DNA of 64,000 bases from Bradyrhizobium erythrophlei (GTDB lineage: Bacteria; Pseudomonadota; Alphaproteobacteria; Rhizobiales; Xanthobacteraceae). Every line of letters starts with the position of its first letter. Position 1 is the first letter of the stretch. Position numbers and translations under genes: made by a program. The notes under the pieces were generated by a model. It saw only the letters and a list, made by a program, of their open reading frames with translations. It searched no databases and was not told the DNA's origin. The stretch lies in assembly GCF_900142985.1 (NCBI RefSeq), contig NZ_LT670849.1, positions 3,658,001-3,722,000 of the forward strand. The letters are read 5' to 3'. Positions 60,612 through 64,000 of this stretch are shown one piece after another.

Positions 60612-60812
60612 TGGTGCCCCTGGCCGGCAGTCGCCTATTCCCATAACCATCTGAATTTGAAGTCACTTTTATCGTAGATTGCTGCCGATACCAGCACAAA
60701 TACCAGCAGGATGACGCGCGGTATTCGCCGACAAAAATAAAGAGCAGGCTTCCCGCAGCGGGCACGCCTATGCCGTTCCAGACTCCACTATCGCCCCGAC
60801 CGGAATCTGACC
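60612..60812. repeat. direct repeat copy B with tRNA 3'-end-like core (candidate attachment site)
   Basis: Second copy of the block at 7579-7785, same orientation, again starting TGGTGCCCCTGGCCG. The best-conserved part is 60677-60713, identical to 7644-7680. The homologous part ends near 60812, about 78 bases before the IS481 element. See copy A for the reasoning on attachment function. Confidence 0.6.
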
Positions 60813-60890
60813 CGGCCTGACCCGAAATGCCGACGGCATCGACTTGAGATAATTCGCGAGGTCAAGGGAGGTCTTCTCATGCGTACTAGA

Positions 60891-61925
60891 TCTGGTCTTT
60901 CAGGAGGTTGTCCATCTGGTCTGAACCGAGGAAGCTGAGGTTGCGAAGCTTCAGTGTTCCAAGGAGAGACCAGATGAACGTCCACAAGAATGCGCCTTTG
61001 ACCCCCAAAGGTCGAGAGGTGATGGTGCGAAGCGTGGTCGATGGCGGGCTGAACAAGGCCGACGCGGCTTTCCAGTTCAACACGACGCCGAAGACGGTTG
61101 CCAAATGGGTCAAGCGGTTCCGCGCGGAGGGTGTGGAAGGGTTGCGTGATCGTTCCTCCAGACCTCTTTCATCGCCAAGCCAAACCCCGCCAGCCACGTG
61201 CACGGCCGTCGAGGCCTTGCGCCGCCGGCGCCACACCGGCAAGCAGATCGCAGCCGAGGTCGGGATCTCGCCGGCCACCGTCAGCCGCATCCTTCGCCGC
61301 TTGGGACTAAACCGGATACGCGATCTGGAGCCGGCCGAACCGGAACACCGCTATGAACGCGAGAACCCAGGCGAGATCATTCACATCGACATCAAAAAGC
61401 TCGGGCGTTTCGAGCGTGTCGGCCACCGCATCACCCGCGATCGAACCGGCCAGAGCAACAGCCGCGGCGTCGGCTGGGAGTTCGTCCACGTCTGCATTGA
61501 CGATCACTCCCGCGTCGCTTTCTCCGAGATCAAGCCCGACGAGACGGCTGATAGCGCCGTTCCCTTCCTCAAGGCGGCCGTGGCTTACTACAAAAGCCTC
61601 GGCGTCACCGTCACGCGCGTCATGACAGACAATGGAAGTTGCTATAAGGCTTTCGCCTTCCGTGACGCGTGCCGGGACCTGGGCCTCAAGCACATCCGCA
61701 CCAAGCCCTACACGCCAAAAACAAACGGCAAGGCCGAGCGCTTCATCCAGACCGCACTTAGGGAATGGGCTTACGCCCATGCCTATCCCACATCTGATCG
61801 GCGCGCCAAGGAGCTGCCGATCTGGCTGCACCGATACAACTGGCACAGGCCCCATGGTGGTATACGATTTCAAACGCCTATCAGCAGACTCGGTCTAACC
61901 GAGGACAACCTCTTGAGGCTCCACA
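60891..61925 (+). mobile_element. complete IS481-family insertion sequence (1035 bp)
   Basis: The element is bounded by a 6-base target duplication ACTAGA (60885-60890 and 61926-61931), which fits the NCTAGN preference known for IS481. The ends are 23-base imperfect inverted repeats with 17 matches, best over AGGTTGTCC (60905-60913; complement 61903-61911). The right end read inwards, TGTGGAGCCTCAAGAGGTTG, follows the canonical IS481 end. The single gene inside is a DDE transposase. Confidence 0.88.
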
Positions 61926-61930
61926 ACTAG
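60974..61930 (+). CDS. IS481-family DDE transposase
   Basis: A 318-residue transposase. An N-terminal HTH pair (LTPKGREVMVRSVVDGGLNKADAAFQFNTTPKTVAKWVKRF and TGKQIAAEVGISPATVSRILRRLGL) precedes an rve-type catalytic domain with Asp in IHIDIKKLGRFE, Asp in VMTDNGSCYKAF and Glu in TNGKAERFIQTALREWAY. AAGGAGAG precedes ATG 60974. The final codons read CAC AAC TAG and the TAG stop is supplied by the duplicated target ACTAGA, not by the element itself. The frame is intact, so the element may be active. Confidence 0.93.
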   Translation: MNVHKNAPLTPKGREVMVRSVVDGGLNKADAAFQFNTTPKTVAKWVKRFRAEGVEGLRDRSSRPLSSPSQTPPATCTAVEALRRRRHTGKQIAAEVGISPATVSRILRRLGLNRIRDLEPAEPEHRYERENPGEIIHIDIKKLGRFERVGHRITRDRTGQSNSRGVGWEFVHVCIDDHSRVAFSEIKPDETADSAVPFLKAAVAYYKSLGVTVTRVMTDNGSCYKAFAFRDACRDLGLKHIRTKPYTPKTNGKAERFIQTALREWAYAHAYPTSDRRAKELPIWLHRYNWHRPHGGIRFQTPISRLGLTEDNLLRLHN

Positions 61931-62056
61931 AGCGTGTCTGGAGAGCGTGAGAGAAGCCACAGGCGAGGGTGGGGAGTATCGTCTCGGAGTCACTTTAGCG
62001 GAGCTCGGCACTCGGCTGATCGCCAAGAGACTGGAGAACCATGATCGGCAAATGTA

Positions 62057-62081
62057 GGTTCGACTCCCGCTCTCTCCGGCA
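62057..62081 (+). other. tRNA-Ser 3'-end-like fragment (attachment remnant)
   Basis: The stretch GGTTCGACTCCCGCTCTCTC then CGGCA strongly resembles the T-arm and acceptor end of alphaproteobacterial tRNA-Ser (GGTTCGAATCCC...CTCTCTCCGCCA). No matching 5' half with a normal length is present. Partial 3' ends like this remain where integrative elements used a tRNA gene. Degenerate, so low confidence. Confidence 0.35.
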
Positions 62082-62088
62082 CGCTACG

Positions 62089-62343
62089 CCACTGCTCTCC
62101 CCAGTATCCGATTGCTCGAATCTACCGCAAAACCACCGAAGAATTCCGCGATTTTGCATACGCAAGCTGTAGTTTTTCGCCGTGGGTTCGGGGAAGCTCC
62201 TTCCGCCACTCCACTGCTCTCTGCTGTATCCCATTGTTCGGAATGACAGCAAAAACACGAGTAGCGCGATCAAGTCGGTTGGCCAGTTCTGCGAAGGCCC
62301 CAGTAACGGTGCAAAACCGTAGCTTCTCGCCGGGTTTGGAGGA
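62089..62343. repeat. two diverged tandem units after the tRNA-like fragment
   Basis: Unit 1 (62089-62193) and unit 2 (62211-62343) both begin CCACTGCTCT, share a middle GCAAAA-(A)CC/CAC segment and CGAAG, and end with GTAG-TTTTCGCCG-GGGTT or GTAGCTTCTCGCCGGGTTT. They look like an old duplication in decayed DNA. No gene is supported from 61932 to 62576. Confidence 0.4.
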
Positions 62344-62576
62344 TGTATTTGAGGGAGAACACATGGCGGCAAGCTCAAGCCGCTCGACGTCGAACGCAAA
62401 ATTCGGCCCGGCAAATCTTGCGCTTCATGTAGCGCTCGGGCGTGAACCTATGTCCCCGACCGGACTGGGCTTCGCGGAATGAACGGTTATGGAATGGCTG
62501 CTTGTGAACCCAAAGGGACATTCGCGCGCAGCCACAAAACAGGGGGTAAGAGCTGACTTGACGACGAAATATGGCG

Positions 62577-63632
62577 TCACTTCTGCCGGACGAACGGCTC
62601 TGCCGACACGCCGTTGATGACGCAGCTTCCTTGCTGGATACCGGCGCCGAGGGGCAGCACGTTCCACGGGTAATTGAGATCCGGCTTGGTGAGGGCGTTG
62701 AGCTCGGCACCAACTGCATCGTCCAGATCCACATCGATCGATGCAAGGTTCGTTTCAAGCTGATCTATCGTGCGCGCCCCAATCAGAGTGGAGGTCACCC
62801 TCGGTTGCTGGCGCACCCACGCCAATGCCACCTGCGCCACGCTCACGCCCAGCGTGCTGGCGACGCGTTCAAGAACATCGAGCACGGCAAAGGTCGCCTC
62901 GTCGAGCTTCGCATATTTAGCCCGACTCGAGGCGGGATCGCGTGTTCGCTCGCGCGAATATTTTCCTGAGAGCGTACCGTTTGCGAGGGGGCTCCAGGGA
63001 ACGATTCCGAGGCCGAAGGCGCGCGCGGCGCCAAACTGCTCGCCTTCAACCGTGCGGGTCAGCAGAGAATACTGGACCTGCAATGCCGCAATCGGCTCCC
63101 AGCCACGCAAACGCGCGATGGCGACCGCCTCGCCGACAAACCAGGCGGGGACGTTCGACATGCCGATGTTGCGCACCTTACCGGCCCGCACCAGGTCGTT
63201 GAACGTGGAAAGCGTCTCCTCGATCGGCGTATGCCGGTCCCACATGTGCTGCCAGTAGAGATCGACATAGTCGGTCTTCAGCCGCGACAGGGACCGGTCG
63301 AGTTGTGCGATGATCGCCTTGCGGCCGGCCCCGCCTGCGTTCGGATCGTCGGGTATGAGCGACATGCAGAACTTGGTGGCCAGAACCACACGCTCGCGCT
63401 TGCCGGGATTGGCCGTGAAATAGGCGCCGAGCGTCTCCTCGGACTGGCCGCCGCCGTAGAAATTGGCGGTATCGATGAAGTTGCCTCCAAGACCGAGGTA
63501 GCAGTCGAGAATTGCAAACGAATCTGCGGGTCGAGAGCCCCAACTGCCATCGTCGAAAGTCATCGTCCCGAGGGCGAGAGAGCTGACCCTAAGGCCGCTT
63601 GATCCGAGTGTGTAGTAGTCATTCAGTGCCAT
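62577..63632 (-). CDS. aldo/keto reductase
   Basis: A 351-residue AKR of the large bacterial NADPH-type group. Start YYTLGSSGLRVSSLALGTMTF, active-site Asp and Tyr in NFIDTANFYGGGQSEETLG, Lys in VLATKFCM and His in DLYWQHMWDRHTPIEETL. Cofactor-binding end is GARTIDQLETNLASIDVDLD. It reduces aldehydes or ketones to alcohols. ATG 63632 follows TGGAGATATTG. It lies 112 bases from the partial AraC gene, reading in the same direction, so the AraC regulator may be upstream partner. Confidence 0.9.
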   Translation of the reverse strand: MALNDYYTLGSSGLRVSSLALGTMTFDDGSWGSRPADSFAILDCYLGLGGNFIDTANFYGGGQSEETLGAYFTANPGKRERVVLATKFCMSLIPDDPNAGGAGRKAIIAQLDRSLSRLKTDYVDLYWQHMWDRHTPIEETLSTFNDLVRAGKVRNIGMSNVPAWFVGEAVAIARLRGWEPIAALQVQYSLLTRTVEGEQFGAARAFGLGIVPWSPLANGTLSGKYSRERTRDPASSRAKYAKLDEATFAVLDVLERVASTLGVSVAQVALAWVRQQPRVTSTLIGARTIDQLETNLASIDVDLDDAVGAELNALTKPDLNYPWNVLPLGAGIQQGSCVINGVSAEPFVRQK

Positions 63633-63744
63633 CAATATCTCCAGTGCGCGACAGCTGATCTATCAGCAGACGCTAACCGGAATATTTTTGGCCGCGTTAT
63701 AGCTATCCTGCGAGATTGATGCTCGATCCTGCAGTATGGAAGAC

Positions 63745-64000
63745 CTAGCTCCGCAAAGAATGTTCTCGGGTCGGTCCGCCGGATTCCGCAAGCTGCTTCG
63801 ATTTCTGGGGCACGTTGGTTGAGGCACCCCGCGGGGCGAGGCGCAGGCCGCCGATGTCGCGAAGCGGCGACTTTCCGTAAAGCCGGGTGTATTCGCGGCT
63901 GAACTGGGACGGGCTCTGATAGCCGACGGCATAACCTGCCGACCCGACATCGAGTAATTCCACGAGCATGAGCCGGCGGGCCTCGTGCAATCGCAACTGC
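63745..64000 (-). CDS. AraC-family regulator, C-terminal part (runs off window end)
   Basis: Only the last ~85 residues are inside the window: [54 protein letters not shown]. This is the second helix-turn-helix of an AraC protein ([17 protein letters not shown]). The start and sensor domain lie beyond base 64000. It is followed downstream by the aldo/keto reductase gene, a common pairing, and probably controls it. Confidence 0.88.
   Translation of the reverse strand, partial: QLRLHEARRLMLVELLDVGSAGYAVGYQSPSQFSREYTRLYGKSPLRDIGGLRLAPRGASTNVPQKSKQLAESGGPTREHSLRS

Larger units (their letters stand above)
60879..62057 (+). pseudogene. small open frame interrupted by IS481 (hypothetical)
   Basis: If the insertion (60891-61925) and one target copy are removed, the flanks join to an uninterrupted 45-codon frame that starts ATG CGT ACT AGA and continues GCG TGT CTG through LGVTLAELGTRLIAKRLE to a stop at 62055-62057. 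GGGAGG lies 9 bases before the ATG. The target duplication corresponds exactly to codons 3-4. Whether this is a real peptide gene is uncertain; no family is recognised. Confidence 0.3.

Noticed and set aside
61939..62081. Possible tRNA closed by GGAGAG ... CTCTCC
   Set aside because: The span is about 143 bases, no anticodon arm or D-arm folds, and the T-stem has a mismatch. Only the 3' end resembles a tRNA, so it is listed as a remnant.
62375..62758. 127-residue minus-strand frame overlapping the aldo/keto reductase
   Set aside because: It overlaps the 3' end of a clear gene and its translation has no domain.

Overview
The window is high-GC DNA from an alphaproteobacterium, most likely a Bradyrhizobium / Rhodopseudomonas / Afipia-type Nitrobacteraceae. 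The protein families point there (large OmpR-winged-helix/P-loop ATPase regulators, SoxC-type sulfite dehydrogenase, HpnN-like RND protein, rhizobial LDH-like dehydrogenase, AAHS aromatic-acid transporter), as does a short dispersed repeat of the kind I associate with these genomes. No rRNA, intact tRNA, CRISPR array or replication origin was seen. The species assignment is inference; no marker gene is present.

Layout. 0-7.4 kb: SnoaL-like protein, nucleotidylyltransferase, VOC protein, unknown protein, an IS110-family insertion with a strong hairpin in its non-coding end, a PAS hybrid histidine kinase and a PAS-PAS-GGDEF diguanylate cyclase. 7.6 kb: a ~200-bp repeat that begins with a tRNA 3'-end-like core and recurs in the same orientation at 60.6 kb. 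The 53 kb between the two copies hold most of the accessory genes. 8-22 kb (mostly minus strand): PoxB-like oxidase, orphan histidine kinase, SnoaL protein, two tandem ~950-residue STAND-type regulators, an AraC regulator, and a sulfite-dehydrogenase operon (SoxC plus two c-type cytochromes). 22.8-38.8 kb (all plus strand): AraC regulator, 6-oxocamphor-hydrolase-like crotonase, two isochorismatase-like genes (one frameshifted), XapX protein, YtcJ-type amidohydrolase with a Cys/His-rich tail, a complete cyanide-insensitive bd oxidase with two tiny membrane proteins, EmrB/EmrA efflux, HpnN-like RND protein, DoxX and an EntS-type MFS. 39-43.6 kb (minus): LDH-like dehydrogenase, FAD hydroxylase resembling 2,6-dihydroxypyridine hydroxylase, PuuE-like deacetylase and an Old Yellow Enzyme. 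44.2-46.9 kb: a second HlyD/EmrB efflux pair. 47.3-53.5 kb: a tightly coupled operon of a PaoABC-type molybdenum hydroxylase, a dihydroxyacetophenone-dioxygenase-like cupin, an alpha/beta hydrolase with an Asp nucleophile and a D-2-hydroxyacid dehydrogenase. 55-60 kb: an IclR-controlled ring-cleavage operon (bicupin dioxygenase, dienelactone hydrolase, AAHS transporter, FAH hydrolase). 60.9-61.9 kb: a complete IS481-family element with its NCTAGN target duplication. 62-64 kb: decayed attachment-like DNA, an aldo/keto reductase and the end of an AraC gene that runs out of the window.

How it fits together. The region reads as an accessory catabolic/efflux/respiratory island. Several modules each have an oxidative first step (Mo-hydroxylase, FAD hydroxylase, bicupin dioxygenase), hydrolases that open or cleave the product, a local regulator and an exporter or importer. 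Gene-sized remnants sit at module junctions: a periplasmic binding protein at 33.9 kb, a cytochrome c at 44.0 kb, an SDR at 53.6 kb and a TPP enzyme at 54.6 kb. They suggest assembly and decay by recombination. The two best candidates for undescribed chemistry are the Pao-cupin-hydrolase operon and the amidohydrolase/CIO operon. The ring-cleavage operon closely matches the logic of 5-nitrosalicylate degradation (NaaB/NaaC). All substrate assignments are inference.
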